This document shows positions 9,761 through 21,800 of a DNA stretch of 64,000 nt, one piece after another (within the stretch, counting starts at the first letter, position 1; each line of letters begins with the position of its first letter). A program made the position numbers and the translations under genes. The notes below the pieces were generated by a model. That model had not been told where the DNA came from, did not search any database, and worked only from the letters and a program-made list of their open reading frames with translations. The DNA is taken from positions 124,001 through 188,000 of the forward strand of contig CAJQUW010012660.1 in NCBI GenBank assembly GCA_907163375.1, written 5' to 3'. This DNA comes from Prostheceraeus crozeri. Taxonomy: Eukaryota > Platyhelminthes > Polycladida > Euryleptidae.

Positions 9761-10234
9761 CTAACGTTTCGGGAATGAAATTCCCTTGTTCAATTCTAAC
9801 AAAATATCTAGAAATGGTACTCCTTTTTGTAATTTCAATAAAACATAAAGACATAATTGACCACAATAAGTAGTTCCTGGTTTTTGAATTTGAAATGTAT
9901 TATAAGTTCCATTGCCAAGTAATTTTTTAACTTCGTTTGTAGGTGGAAGTCCATAAGAGTCAAAATAGTAATTATCTCCATTTTTATTAGACATACCTGC
10001 AGACCAATGTACACCTTTTTGATCTGACGTATGAAGATTTGTTATGAAATTTATAGTTGGAACTTTGTTCCGGGAACTGAAGGTTCCTGTTGGCTTATTT
10101 TTTAGGAATTGTAATTCGTCTCTCATCAATATTTGAAAATTCTTTATTCCCAATTGATTTGCGATTTTCTTTAGATCAAAATTCGTTGTTGTTTGTGTTC
10201 CATATAATTTTAAAAACTCATTTATGTTGCTCAT
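9761..10234 (-). CDS. adenovirus-type cysteine protease (maturation protease) of Polinton A
   Basis: 157 residues with the adenain triad in order: His in KGVHWSAGM, Asp/Asn-type acid in YYFDSYGLPP, and Cys in TTYCGQLCLYVLL. In the family it cleaves capsid precursors. The frame looks whole. It is convergent with the integrase, ending 28 bases from it. Two in-frame micro-hairpins lie in it: 9,771-9,785 (GGGAAT-GAA-ATTCCC) at the C end and a pair at 10,059-10,087 encoding the TGTFSSRNKVP loop. Confidence 0.85.
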   Translation of the reverse strand: MSNINEFLKLYGTQTTTNFDLKKIANQLGIKNFQILMRDELQFLKNKPTGTFSSRNKVPTINFITNLHTSDQKGVHWSAGMSNKNGDNYYFDSYGLPPTNEVKKLLGNGTYNTFQIQKPGTTYCGQLCLYVLLKLQKGVPFLDILLELNKGISFPKR

Positions 10235-10419
10235 TTTATAATAAAAAAAATTCTTATAGTGACCCCTAGAAGTCAGAAGGAGGGGGTTATTGATTTAAAA
10301 CATTTCTCTAATGATGACTTTCCTTACTACTTATTCGATTTTGAAATGATTTAAGTTAATCTAAATTAAAACGTTACATTGTTACATTTTATTAGTAGAG
10401 TTAGTGTTTCGCACATCTT

Positions 10420-10545
10420 TTATCAATAGTAATTCATTTCTCATCAATAGGTGTAAATTCTTTATTCCCAATTGATTAGCGATCTTATTTTAATCGAAAT
10501 TCGTAGTTGTTTGTTTGCCGTATATTTTTAGGAACTCAGTCAGAC
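10420..10545 (-). pseudogene. partial second copy of the protease 5' part
   Basis: Sequence such as 'ctttattcccaattgatt' and 'cgaaattcgtagttgtttg' repeats the first ~125 bases of the protease gene at 10,105-10,230 with moderate divergence. It looks like a decayed duplicate of the protease start, lying just beyond the first copy. Confidence 0.6.
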
Positions 10546-11030
10546 TAAGAGCTCTGGGAGATAACTGAGTCAGATTTTCGCCATTCATTTTTAATGAAGA
10601 AAATCTATTTCATAAATTTTTATCAAAGGAATTGTTTGCCAGTATGAATCGTAGATAAGCAATTGAATTTTTTGTATACTCCAGTATACCTCTACTGCCC
10701 AATACCGATGCAATCGTACATGTTATGAGGATAAAAAAACTACTCTTCATTCCACGAAAAATATCCTTTTTGGGAAGACATGCATCTTAATGCACATTTT
10801 AATTAGGTTCTGCAGAAGAAGTCGCTAATCTTAGTTTGTTTCGCTTGCCTTGCTTTGGCGTTGAACATTGAAGTGGTAGCAGCTGCGGCTTGTGGCAGAC
10901 AATAGCGCCATATGCGGGTATGCTTTAGTCGCTTCGCTGGGGCAAAGGTCATAAAGATTCTCTCTCTCTCTCAGAAACAGCTGCTGCCATTATTCCACGT
11001 ATTACAATTTCATTCTTACTGCGTGCATTC
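10546..11030. other. no gene seen; transition out of the AT-rich element
   Basis: Base composition rises here. A CT run (tctctctctctct, about 10,961-10,975) and unremarkable unique sequence are visible. No Polinton terminal repeat was recognised. Confidence 0.5.
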
Positions 11031-11035
11031 ATTCT

Positions 11036-11799
11036 GTGAGCGTTCTACGAGACTGTGACTGTTTACAATTTATCCGAGACCTAAACATCGAAGCTGTGTC
11101 AAAAATGAGTGCTTCTATTCATCGCGAATTCCTCAAATTTTGTGATCAAGTACTTCCACTCATCAAAGATGAGAAGAAAGATTTTTTCAAAACTCTTATT
11201 TTAAATCATGAATTCTATTTTCAAAAGAAGATAAAACCAGAAAAAGAAGACAAGAAAAATGAGATTTTTTCTGAAATAAGAAACTCATTTTCATCAGGAC
11301 AACTAATCCAACGACAGCTCGACGTGAGTGCACAGGCGACATGCACTATCCAAAACTGTGTTACAACCCTATATTCTCTAATTTATCGAGAAAAAAACTA
11401 CACAATAATTCTTCCTTATCAATTGCTATTTATCAAGGATTTGTGTTATCTAAATTAAAATCAATGGAACATTTATCAATGGTAGCCTTTACTCAAAAGT
11501 TGGAGAGTGAATATAACATTAAATTCTCAAGAAGGTATGTAACGTTTTTGATAAAATTATATCGCCTTTCTCAAGCTAACACAAAACTTCAAACATGTAC
11601 TTTAAGTATATTCTTTGTTTTCAAAAACTTTAAGTATTTTGAAAATTATTTTGAATTTGAAAAAGAGGAACAGTTGCTTCAAATTAGCTCAGGGATATTT
11701 TCTTCCCAAGAATCCAATCAGACATCTGATATGTCAACTGGACTAACGCAGCAATTAGAGACACAACATATACAGGAGCGCCAAACACAAAATGAGTAG
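11036..11799 (+). other. two overlapping unrecognised open frames
   Basis: 11,036-11,458 encodes 140 residues (MSVLRDCDCLQFIRDLNIEA, with a Lys/Glu-rich middle). 11,341-11,799 encodes 152 residues; its central part SMEHLSMVAFTQKLESEYNI and YVTFLIKLYRLSQ is helical and coding-like, and its tail is Gln/Ser/Thr-rich. They overlap by 118 bases. I recognise no family. Composition and a nearby triloop hairpin (11,965-11,979) hint that they may belong to the AT-rich element on the left. Confidence 0.35.
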
Positions 11800-11805
11800 T
11801 ATGTA

Positions 11806-12015
11806 TTGACAATCATTTTATGTAACAGAATAGAAAAATGGGAATGAGCATTCGCAGCTTATAAATGTAACATTCTCTATTTTTTCTTATACTGTGTGAC
11901 TTCTAGCATATTATTTGACGTAGTGGTGTGTATTGTCAATCATTTTATGTAACAATAGAAAAATGGGAATGCCATTCCCAGTTTATGAATGTAACATTTT
12001 TCTAGTTGTCATATA
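11806..12015 (+). repeat. tandem duplicate of about 125 bp with hairpin
   Basis: Two copies of a unit starting 'tattgacaatcattttatgt' (about 11,811 and 11,933) carry 'aatagaaaaatgggaatg' and 'gaatgtaacat'. The second copy has a perfect GGGAAT-GCC-ATTCCC hairpin at 11,965-11,979; the first copy's version is imperfect. Confidence 0.7.
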
Positions 12016-12184
12016 TTTACTTTATAATCTAAACTACTTGTACATACATCTGAATAAAATATTTCAAAAAGAAAAAAGAATGTGTTTTTTATTTTGCATT
12101 AACTGCTACCTGTTAAAGAAATATTATTAGACACATGATATATTTTAAAAACCTGAAAAATGGATTTAAAAGACGTTTTTAAAA

Positions 12185-12600
12185 ATACCAACTTTTATGA
12201 TTTTCGGTGTCCTTGAACGGTCATGATTTTTGGGGTGAAAATTGTAACTCTCAAATTTGAGATTCTTAACTTTTATGATTTTTTCGGTGTCCTGGAACGG
12301 TCATGATTTTCAAGGTAAAAATTGTAATTCTCAAATTTGAGATTTTGAAAAATTTGAAAAATTGGGTATTTTTAAAAACGCCTAAATTTATGAATTTAGG
12401 ACTTCATAACCTGAGAAAATGACCAAAATTCATGAATTTATGTCGTTTTTAAAAATACTATTTATTCAAAAAATGATACTTTTTAAATGGACTAAATTTA
12501 TGAATTTAGGTCTTAAAAACCTGAAAAAGGGACAAAATTCATGAATTTATGTCGTTTTTAAAGATACTATTTTTTTGAATTTATGGTGGCCTGGAACGGT
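12185..12600 (+). repeat. two short tandem-repeat blocks
   Basis: Block 1 (about 12,190-12,350): two units of ~75-80 bp containing 'gaacggtcatgattttt' and 'attctcaaatttgagat' (itself a small palindrome). Block 2 (about 12,380-12,575): two ~107-bp units containing 'aaatttatgaatttagg', 'acctgaaaa' and 'catgaatttatgtcgttttt'. No coding potential seen. Confidence 0.7.
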
Positions 12601-13340
12601 CTTTTGCCCATTACTAATCCAGTCACGTTCCTATCCTCATGTTCATTTGTTAAATTATTGCGATTATTATGGACACTTAAAATTGTAAAGTCAAAGCTAC
12701 ATTTTCGACGAACCCTGTCTAATGATGATAATTCTTTGGGATCGAACACTAAAATATCAGATGTTTGCATGCGGTTTCAGTGGTCATAGGATCAATAAAT
12801 AATCAAACAAAACTTGCTCTTAAACAAACGACTCATATCTACATAGGCTAAGAAATCACAACCGATCATTTAAAGCTGACAGAAAACTTGCAAGAGATAG
12901 GGCATTGCATTTCAAGTTTTCTCAATAGAGCAAAATGCGAAAATTATATATATGCCTACGACGAAAGTGTCATAATATGAAAATGAGGAATGAAGTCAAA
13001 AATTTGATATCCGTTTTTTCTATGATAGCTCAGAAGTCCATTAAGCAAATTCCAAGCTTTGAAGACCTTTAGGTGGAACATAGTGAACGAGGTGACATTA
13101 GTGGGGCCTATACTGCGTTCTAGCAAATATAAAACAGGGGCTAATATGAACATTTGAAAAAGATGGAAAAGGACCTAGGAGTTCTCCTGGCGCAGATTTA
13201 TCAAACGCTGTTACAGATGTGACTGAATCGTTTTTTAGTCTCACTTTAAAAAGTTGACTTTTTATTTAAAGAAGATAAAATTTAATGTAAAGAAGTTTGT
13301 CTTTAATCTGTAACACATATTGACTTCAAATCTTAGCGAT
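12600..13340. other. no gene seen
   Basis: Unique sequence with only short opposed open frames that look like chance. Nothing recognised before the mariner end. Confidence 0.5.
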
Positions 13341-13343
13341 GTA

Positions 13344-14610
13344 CGAGGGGTGATTGATAAGTTCGCGGCCTGACATAGAAAGCTTAAAGCCAGGCCATTA
13401 TGCACATGTGGATTGATACAATGGAATGTGCTGACGGCGCATGACGAGCGATCAGTTGATCCGGTGAACTGTTGGTAAACCACAGCTACTTAACTTCAGT
13501 TACCAACTTATCAGTCAGTTAGTCAGATAAGTGTTGCGCAAGATGGATCACGTTTCAAATCGAGCTGTCATTCGTTATCTCGGCTTGAAAGGACTCACAC
13601 CAAAGGAGATTCATGATGATTTGGTTGGAACACTTGGTGAGAAAGCTCCGTCCTACACCACAATCAAGAAATGGGCTTCAGAATTCAAGCAAGGAAGAGA
13701 GAGCTTGGAAGATGATCCCCGTTGTGGAAGACCAGTGACATTGAGCACAGAAGATGTGATCGATCATGTTCAAAAGATTATTCTTTATGATCGCCGTACA
13801 ACCGAGCGAAAGATTGCCTTCGAACTGAAGATTTCACAAGAGCGTGGCCATAACATCATCCATCATGAACTCGGCATGAACAAAGTTTCCGCTCGATGGG
13901 TGCGATGACTGCTCACACCAGAGAACAAACGAGCCCGCTTTCTCGTCTCAAGGGACAACCTGGCGCTGTTCGTAAGAGATCCTGAAAATGTCATGGACCG
14001 GTTCATTACGATGGATGAGACTTGGGTTCACCACTATCAGCCAGAGTCGAAAGAACAATCGAAACAATGGAAGCACCCAGGATCACCAACTCCGCGGAAA
14101 GCCAAGGTCACCAGGTCCGCGGGAAAGGTCATGGCCTCCATTTTTTGGGATTCGAAGGGAGTTTTGTTGTTGGACTTCCTAGAGACTGGTCGGACAAGTT
14201 ACGCTCATTTGTTGCAGCAGTTACGAGTGCAGATCAAGATCAAGCGGAGAGGGAAGCTCACGAAAGACGTGATCTTCCATCAAGACAATACGCCTGCTCA
14301 CACCTCCGCTACCGCCATGTCTGCCATCCAAGGGTGTGGGTTTGACATCATTTCCCATCCACCCTATTCTCCTGATCTGGCACCATCGGACTTTCATCTC
14401 TTCCCAAAAAATGAAATTGGCGCTCAGTGGTCAGCACTTCGCATCCAACAGTGACGTCATGGAGGCCGTTGAGGAGTATCTGACTCACAAAAAAATAAAG
14501 ACTCACACTTCTATGAGCAAGGGATCCGCGCATTGCAGCACCGTTGGGCTAAGTGTGTTGATTGTAGGGGCGATTATGTCGAAAAATAAATATGTATCGT
14601 ATGTATCGTA
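13344..14610 (+). mobile_element. mariner DNA transposon (decayed, 3' terminus not found)
   Basis: The 5' terminus 'cgaggggtgattgataagtt' follows a TA target at 13,342-13,343 and is a standard mariner end. The transposase follows after a short leader. I could not find the matching inverted terminus after the gene (14,560-14,700), so the 3' end is probably lost or replaced; the right border is approximate. Confidence 0.8.
13543..14590 (+). pseudogene. mariner transposase pseudogene
   Basis: The chosen start is MDHVSNRAVIRYLGLKGL. The N-terminal HTH region runs through SYTTIKKWASEFKQGRESLE and DPRCGRPVTL. The catalytic domain has D1 in FITMDETWVHHYQPESKEQS (~14,010), D2 in VIFHQDNTPAHTSA (~14,283) and D3 in HPPYSPDLAPSDFHLFPK (~14,390), the DD34D layout of mariner. 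A TGA interrupts the frame at 13,906-13,908 after KVSARWVR, and the frame shifts near 14,405 so that the C-terminal DVMEAVEEYLTHKKIK is in another frame. It is inactive. Confidence 0.9.
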
Positions 14611-14619
14611 ATTCGTAAT

Positions 14620-15532
14620 AAATAAATGATAGTCCCTGTATTCAGTCGGTAACCAATTAGGCAAGTACCTTTCTTCCATGTGGCGCTGATTTTTTTCATC
14701 CCATTTTCATTTTTTCCACTGAGCATTAAGCAAGAATCCAGAGTGCACATATTTTAAAAGACCTATGTTTGACACTACCAAGGTTTGAAAACTGGTTCCT
14801 CGGACACATGGCGAACACTCTATAACAAGGTCACAGCGCCGTAAAGAGTCCTGTGAGGATTTTAGGGTCATTCCTAAAACTTTCAACTTGTCAACTTTCA
14901 ACTTTTTTTAACCATCTCTCATCGAGGCTATTAATTTCCTCAATAAAGGAATTTTCGCTTTTGCTTGACATAATTGTTTTGGACTTGTCAGCTACAGAGC
15001 ATAATCATAACAAAGTGTCTAAAAGTTCAAAATTATACTGTGTGAAGTTGACATATGAAAATGCAACATCTTCACGTTCAGTTTTGACATTTCCCTTAAC
15101 CTATCAATCGGTGCAAAGCAATTTCGGGTGTCGAATGGTAGAGTTTCTGTAATTTTTACGGACAAATACTCGCACCAATCACTAATTAGGAACTAAATTA
15201 GGAACAAATACTTGTAGGTGAAGTATTATGCATGGATGGGTAATTACAATAAGTCACAGTATTGCAGCATGCATGTCAAATCTCCGGACTATTTTCAAAT
15301 ATCATGCAAACATCAGCTGCAAGTATTTGCTTCCTCGATTTCCAACAACTGTTTTGTGCTTAAGAGTTGCAATTACTCTCCTGATTAATCATGTAACATC
15401 ATGGCCTATATTGTGTCTGAACTGCATGACAATAGAACATGCAAAAATTTCACATCTGTTGAAAAAGGGTCTGATTCATCTTTTCTAATTGTAATTTTAA
15501 GCCGGATTATACCTCATAGAGCCAAAGAGAGC
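14620..15532. other. no gene seen
   Basis: Ordinary unique sequence between the mariner and Polinton B. Short open frames on both strands show no recognisable protein features. Confidence 0.5.
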
Positions 15533-15895
15533 AGTAATCCCATTATTCAAGCACAAAATGAGGAGCAATGAGTCATCAGGCTGACCTTGCCCCCCCCCTT
15601 TGGAGAGAGGAAGGAGATGGCCAAGGATGTGCTGGGTGGAATGGGTCCGTGAGGAGGAAAGTGTTTTCCTGCCCCCCCCCCTCTGGAAGGAAGGAAGGCA
15701 GGGAGGAGTTTTCCTGAGAGGCAAGGGGTGGAATCTCCGAAAACGTCAGAGTTGGAAAAGGGTGGGTGTTGATGGTTTTGGGATGAGAAAAGTCGTTTTC
15801 CGGCATTAAGGAGACTTCGGATGGGAAAACGGAGGTCAGACTCGGAATCTACGTGAAATTTTGGGTGAGGAAGGATGTTTCCAGCGACATCGGAG
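15533..15895 (+). repeat. left terminal inverted repeat of Polinton B
   Basis: Matches 30,450-30,809 inverted with a few percent differences plus length changes in the two C-runs. Its inner 150 bases ('gtcagagttggaaaagggtg' onward) are homologous to the start of the 332-bp satellite unit that follows. Confidence 0.9.
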
Positions 15896-18800
15896 AGAAA
15901 AAATTTTCGTCGACATGCCCCCCCCCCTCCCTCCTGTCAAACTTCCAACTTTGGTGTTAGAGATCGTAGAAAGTCGTGCAATAGGTCATTTGAAAGCTAA
16001 AAGTGACAAAAATGCAGTGGAAAGCTCAGTTTGGTCCTATTTTCCTGGGTTGAGGAAGGAAAATGGCAGGAAAACGTCAGAGTTGGAAAAGGGTGGGTGT
16101 TGATGGTTTTGGAATGAGAAAAGTCGTTTTTCGACATGAAGGAGGTCTCGGATGGGAAAACGGAGTGCAAATTCGGACGTTTTGGCCAATTTTGGGTCTA
16201 GGAACTTCTTTCCAGCTCAATCGGAGAGAAAAAGTTTTCGTCGACCTGCCCCCCCCACCTCCCTCCTGTCAAACTTCCAACTTTGGTGTTAGAGATCGTA
16301 GAAAGTCGTGCAATAGCTCATTTGAAAGCTAAAAGTGACAAAAATGCAGTGGAAAGCTCAGTTTGGTCCTATTTTCGTGGGTTTAGGGAGGAAAATGGCA
16401 GGAAAACGTCACAGTTGGAAAAGGGTGGGTGTTGATGGTTTTGGGATGAGAAAAGTCGTTTTTCGACATGAAGGAGGTATCGGATGGGAAAACGTATTGC
16501 AAGTTCGAACGTTTTGGCCAATGTTGAGTCTAGGAACTTCTTTCCAGCTCAATCGGTGAGAAAAAAATTTCGTCGACCTGCCCCCCCCCCACCTCCCTCC
16601 TGTCAAACTTCCAACTTTGGTGTTAGAGATCGTAGAAAGTCGTGCAATAGCTCATTTGGAAGCTAAAAGTGACAAAAATGCAGTGGAAAGCTCAGTTTGG
16701 TCCTATTTTCGTGGGTTTAGGGAGGAAAATGGCAGGAAAACGTCACAGTTGGAAAGGGTGGGTGTTGATGGTTGGGGATGAGAAAAGTCGTTTTTCGACA
16801 GGAAGGAGGCCTCGGATGGGAAAACGGAGTGCAAATTCGGACGTTTTGGCCAATGTTGGGTCTAGGAACTTATTTCCAGCTCAATCGGAGAGAAAAAATT
16901 TCGTCGACATGCCCCCCCCTCCTCCTCCTGTCCAACTTCCAACTTTGGTGTTAGAGATCGTCGCCAGTCGTGCAATAGGTCATTTGCAAGCTAACAGTGA
17001 CATAAATGCAGTGGAAAGCTCAGTTTGGTCCTATTTTCGTCGGTTTAGGGAGGAAAATGGCAGGAAAACGTCACAGTTGGAAAAGGGTAGGTGTTGATGG
17101 TTTCGGGATGAGAAAAGTCATTTTTCGACATGAAGGAGGTCTCGGATGGGAAAACGGAGTGCAAATTCGGACGTTTTGGCCAATGTTGGGTCTAGGAACT
17201 TCTTTCCAGCTGAATCGGAGAGAAAAAATTTTCGTCGACGGGCCCCCCCCCCCCACCTCCCTGTCAAACTTCCAACTTTGGTGTTAGAGATCGTAGAAAG
17301 TCGTGCAATAGCTCATTTGAAAGCTAAAAGTGACAAAAATGCAGTGGAAAGCTCAGTTTGGTCCTATTTTCGTGGGTTTAGGGAGGAAAATGGCAGGAAA
17401 ACGTCACAGTTGGAAAAGGGTGGGTGTTGATGGTTTTGGGATGAGAAAAGTCATTTTTCGACATGAAGGAGGTCTCGGATGGGAAAACGGAGTGCAAGTT
17501 CGGACGTTTTGGCCAATGTTGGGTCTAGGAACTTCTTTCCAGCTCAATCGGTGAGAAAAAATTTTTGTCGACCTGCCCCCCCCACCTCCCTCCTGTCAAA
17601 CTTCCAACTTTGGTGTTAGAGATCGTAGAAAGTCGTGCAATAGCTCATTTGAAAGCTAAAAGTGACAAAAATGCAGTGGAAAGCTCAGTTTGGTCCTATT
17701 TTCGTGGGTTTAGGGAGGAAAATGGCAGGAAAACGTCACAGTTGGAAAAGGGTGGGTGTTGATGGTTTTGGGATGAGAAAAGTCGTTTTTCGACATGAAG
17801 GAAATCTAGGATGGGAAAACGGAGTGCAAGTTCGGACGTTTTGGCCAATGTTGGGTCTAGGAACCTCTTTCCAGCTCAATCGGAGAGAAAAAATTTTCGT
17901 CGACCTGCCCCCTTCCCACCTCCTGTCAAACTTCCAACTTTGGTGTTAGAGATCGTAGAAAGTCGTGCAATAGGTCATTTGAAAGCTAAAAGTGACAAAA
18001 ATGCAGTGGAAAGCTCAGTTTGGTCCTATTTTCGTGGGTTTAGGGAGGAAAATGGCAGGAAAACGTCACAGTTGGAAAAGGGTGGGTGTTGATGGTTTTG
18101 GGATGAGAAAAGTCATTTTTCGACATAAAGGAGGTCTCGGATGGGAAAACGGAGTGCAAGTTCGAACGTTTTGGCCAATGTTGAGTCTAGGAACTTCTTT
18201 CCAGCTCAATCGGTGAGAAAAAAATTTCGTCGACCTGCCCCCCCCCACCTCCCTCCTGTCAAACTTCCAACTTTGGTGTTAGAGATCGTAGAAAGTCATG
18301 CAATAGCTCATTTGAAACCCAAAAGTGACACAAAATGCAGTGGAAAGCTCAGTTTGGTCCTATTTTCGTGGGTTTAGGGAGGAAAATGGCAGGAAAACGT
18401 CACAGTTGGAAAAGGGTAGGTGTTGATGGTTTTGGGATGAGAAAAGTCGTTTTTCGACATGAAGGAGGTCTCGGATGGGAAAAGGGAGTGCAAATTCGGA
18501 CGTTTTGGCCAATGTTGGGTCTAGGAACTTCTTTCCAGCTCAATCGGAGAGAAAAAATTTTCGTCGCCCTGCCCCCTTCCCACCTCCTGTCAAACTTCCA
18601 ACTTTGGTGTTAGAGATCGTAGAAAGTCGTGCAATAGCTCATTTGAAAGCTAAAAGTGACAAAAATGCAGTGGAAAGCTCAGTTTGGTCCTATTTTCGTG
18701 GGTTTAGGGAGGAAAATGGCAGGAAAACGTCACAGTTGGAAAAGGGTGGGTGTTGATGGTTTTGGGATGAGAAAAGTCGTTTTTCGACATGAAGGAGGTC

Positions 18801-21800
18801 TCGGATGGGAAAACGGAGTGCAACTTCGGACGTTTTGGCCAATGTTGGGTCTAGGAACTTCTTTCCAGCTCAATCGGTGAGAAAAAATTTTCGTCGCCCA
18901 GCCCCCCCCCCACCTCCCTCCTGTCAAACTTCCAACTTTGGTGTTAGAGATCGTAGAAAGTCGTGCAATAGGTCATTTGAAAGCTAAAAGTGACAAAAAT
19001 GCAGTGGAAAGCTCAGTTTGGTCCTATTTTCGTGGGTTTAGGGAGGAAAATGGCAGGAAAACGTCACAGTTGGAAAAGGGTGGGTGTTGATGGTTTTGGG
19101 ATGAGAAAAGTCATTTTTCGACATGAAGGAGGTCTCGGATGAGAAAACGGAGTGCAAATTCGGACGTTTTGGCCAATGTTGGGTCTAGGAACTTCTTTCC
19201 AGCTGAATCGGAGAGAAAAAATTTTCGTCGACCTGCCCCCCCCCCCCCACCTCCCTCCTGTCAAACTTCCAACTTTGGTGTTAGAGATCGTAGAAAGTCG
19301 TGCAATAGTTGTTGAAATATTGCCTCATTTGAAAGCTAAAAGTGACAAAAATGCAGTGGAAAGCTCAGTTTGGTCCTATTTTCGTCGGTTTAGGGAGGAA
19401 AATGGCAGGAAAACGTCACAGTTGGAAAGGGTGGGTGTTGATGGTTTTGGGATGAGAAAAGTCATTTTTCGACATAAAGGAGGTCTCGGATGGGAAAACG
19501 GAGTGCAAGTTCGGACGTTTTGGCCAATGTTGAGTCTAGGAACTTCTTTCCAGCTCAATCGGAGAGAAAAAATTTTCGTCGCCCTGCCCCCCCCCCCCCA
19601 CCTCCCTCCTGTCAAACTTCCAACTTTGGTGTTAGAGATCGTAGAAAGTCGTGCAATAGCTCATTTGAAACCCAAAAGTGACACAAAATGCAGTGGAAAA
19701 AGCTCAGTTTGGTCCTATTTTCGTGGGTTTAGGGAGGATAATGGCAGGAAAACGTCACAGTTGGAAAAGGGTAGGTGTTGATGGTTTAAGGATGAGAAAA
19801 GTCATTTTTCGACATGAAGGAGGTCTCGGATGGGAAAACGGAGTGCAAATTCGGACGTTTTGGCCAATGTTGGGTCTAGGAACTTCTTTCCAGCTGAATC
19901 GGAGAGAAAAAATTTTCGTCGACATGCCCCCCCCCACCTCCCTCCTGTCAAACTTCCAACTTTGGTGTTAGAGATCGTAGAAAGTCGTGCAATAGGTCAT
20001 TTGAAAGCTAAAAGTGACAAAAATGCAGTGGAAAGCTCAGTTTGGTCCTATTTTCGTGGGTTTAGGGAGGAAAATGGCAGGAAAACGTCAGAGTTGGAAA
20101 AGGGTGGGTGTTGATGGTTTTGGGATGAGAAAAGTCATTTTTCGACATGAAGGAGGTCTCGGATGGGATAACGGAGTGCGAAGTCGGACGTTTTGGCCAA
20201 TGTTGGGTCTAGGAACTTCTTTCCAGCTCAATCGGAGAGAAAAAATTTTTGTCGACCTGCCCCCCACCTACCTCCTGTCAAACTTCCAACTTTGGTGTTA
20301 GAGATCGTAGAAAGTCGTGCAATAGCTGATTTGAAAGCTAAAAGTGACAAAAATGCAGTGGAAAGCTCAGTTTGGTCCTATTTCGTGGGTTTAGGGAGGA
20401 TAATGGCAGGAAAACGTCAGTGTTGGATAAGGGTAGGTGTTGATGGTTTTCGGGATGAGAAAAGTCGATTTTCGTCATGAAGAAGGTCTCGGATGGGAAA
20501 ACGGAGGGCAAATTCGGACTTTTTGGCCAATGTTGGGTCTAGGAACTTCTTTCCAGCTGAATCGGAGAGAAAAAATTTTCGTCGACATGCCCCCCCCCAC
20601 CTCCCTCCTGTCAAACTTCCAACTTTGGTGTTAGAGATCGTAGAAAGTCGTGCAATAGGTCATTTGAAAGCTAAAAGTGACAAAAATGCAGTGGAAAGCT
20701 CAGTTTGGTCCTATTTTCGTGGGTTTAGGGAGGAAAATGGCAGGAAAACGTCACAGTTGGAAAAGGGTGGGTGTTGATGGTTTTGGGATGAGAAAAGTCG
20801 TTTTTCGACATGAAGGAGGTCTCGGATGGGAAAACGGAGTGCAAATTCGGACGTTTTGGCCAATGTTGGGTCTAGGAACCTCTTTCCAGCTCAATCGGAG
20901 AGAAAAAATTTTCGTCGCCCCTGCCCCCTTCCCACCTCCTGTCAAACTTCCAACTTTGGTGTTAGAGATCGTAGAAAGTCGTGCAATAGCTCATTTGAAA
21001 CGTAAAAGTGAGAAAAATGCAGTGGAAAGCTCAGTTTGGTCCTATTTTCGTGGGTTTAGGGAGGAAAATGGCAGGAAAACGTCACAGTTGGAAAAGGGTG
21101 GGTGTTGATGGTTTTGGGATGAGAAAAGTCGTTTTTCGACATGAAGGAGGTCTAGGATGGGAAAACGGAGTGCAAGTTCGGACGTTTTGGCCAATGTTGG
21201 GTCTAGGAACTTCTTTCCAGCTCAATCGGTGAGAAAAAATTTTCGTCACCCAGCCCCCCCCCCCCACCTCCCTCCTGTCAAACTTCCAACTTTGGTGTTA
21301 GAGATCGTAGAAAGTCGTGCAATAGGTCATTTGAAAGCTAAAAGTGACAAAAATGCAGTGGAAAGCTCAGTTTGGTCCTATTTTCGTGGGTTTAGGGAGG
21401 AAAATGGCAGGAAAACGTCACAGTTGGAAAAGGGTAGGTGTTGATGGTTTAAGGATGAGAAAAGTCATTTTTCGACATGAAGGAGGTCTCGGATGGGAAA
21501 ACGGAGTGCAAATTCGGACGTTTTGGCCAATGTTGGGTCTAGGAACTTCTTTCCAGCTGAATCGGAGAGAAAAAATTTTCGTCGACATGCCCCCCCCCCC
21601 ACCTCCCTCCTGTCAAACTTCCAACTTTGGTGTTAGAGATCGTAGAAAGTCGTGCAATAGTTGGAATATTTGAAATATTGCAATAATTGCAATCATTTGA
21701 AAGCTAAAAGTGACAAAAATGCAGTGGAAAGCTCAGTTTGGTCCTATTTTCGTCGGTTTAGGGAGGAAAATGGCAGGAAAACGTCACAGTTGGAAAAGGG

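Larger units (their letters stand above)
1..10250. mobile_element. Polinton A (broken, AT-rich Polinton/Maverick)
   Basis: A Polinton recognised by its gene set: protein-primed B-family polymerase, double-jelly-roll capsid, hydrophobic minor-capsid peptide, retroviral-type integrase and adenovirus-type protease. Leftward genes (1-4,680) and rightward genes (4,745-9,733) diverge from an A/T-only spacer; the protease is leftward again at 9.76-10.23 kb. It is much more AT-rich than the DNA after about 10.5 kb. The left end lies outside the window and no terminal repeat could be matched, so the right border (10.25-12.1 kb) is uncertain. It is a fossil with roughly half a dozen or more breaks. Confidence 0.9.
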
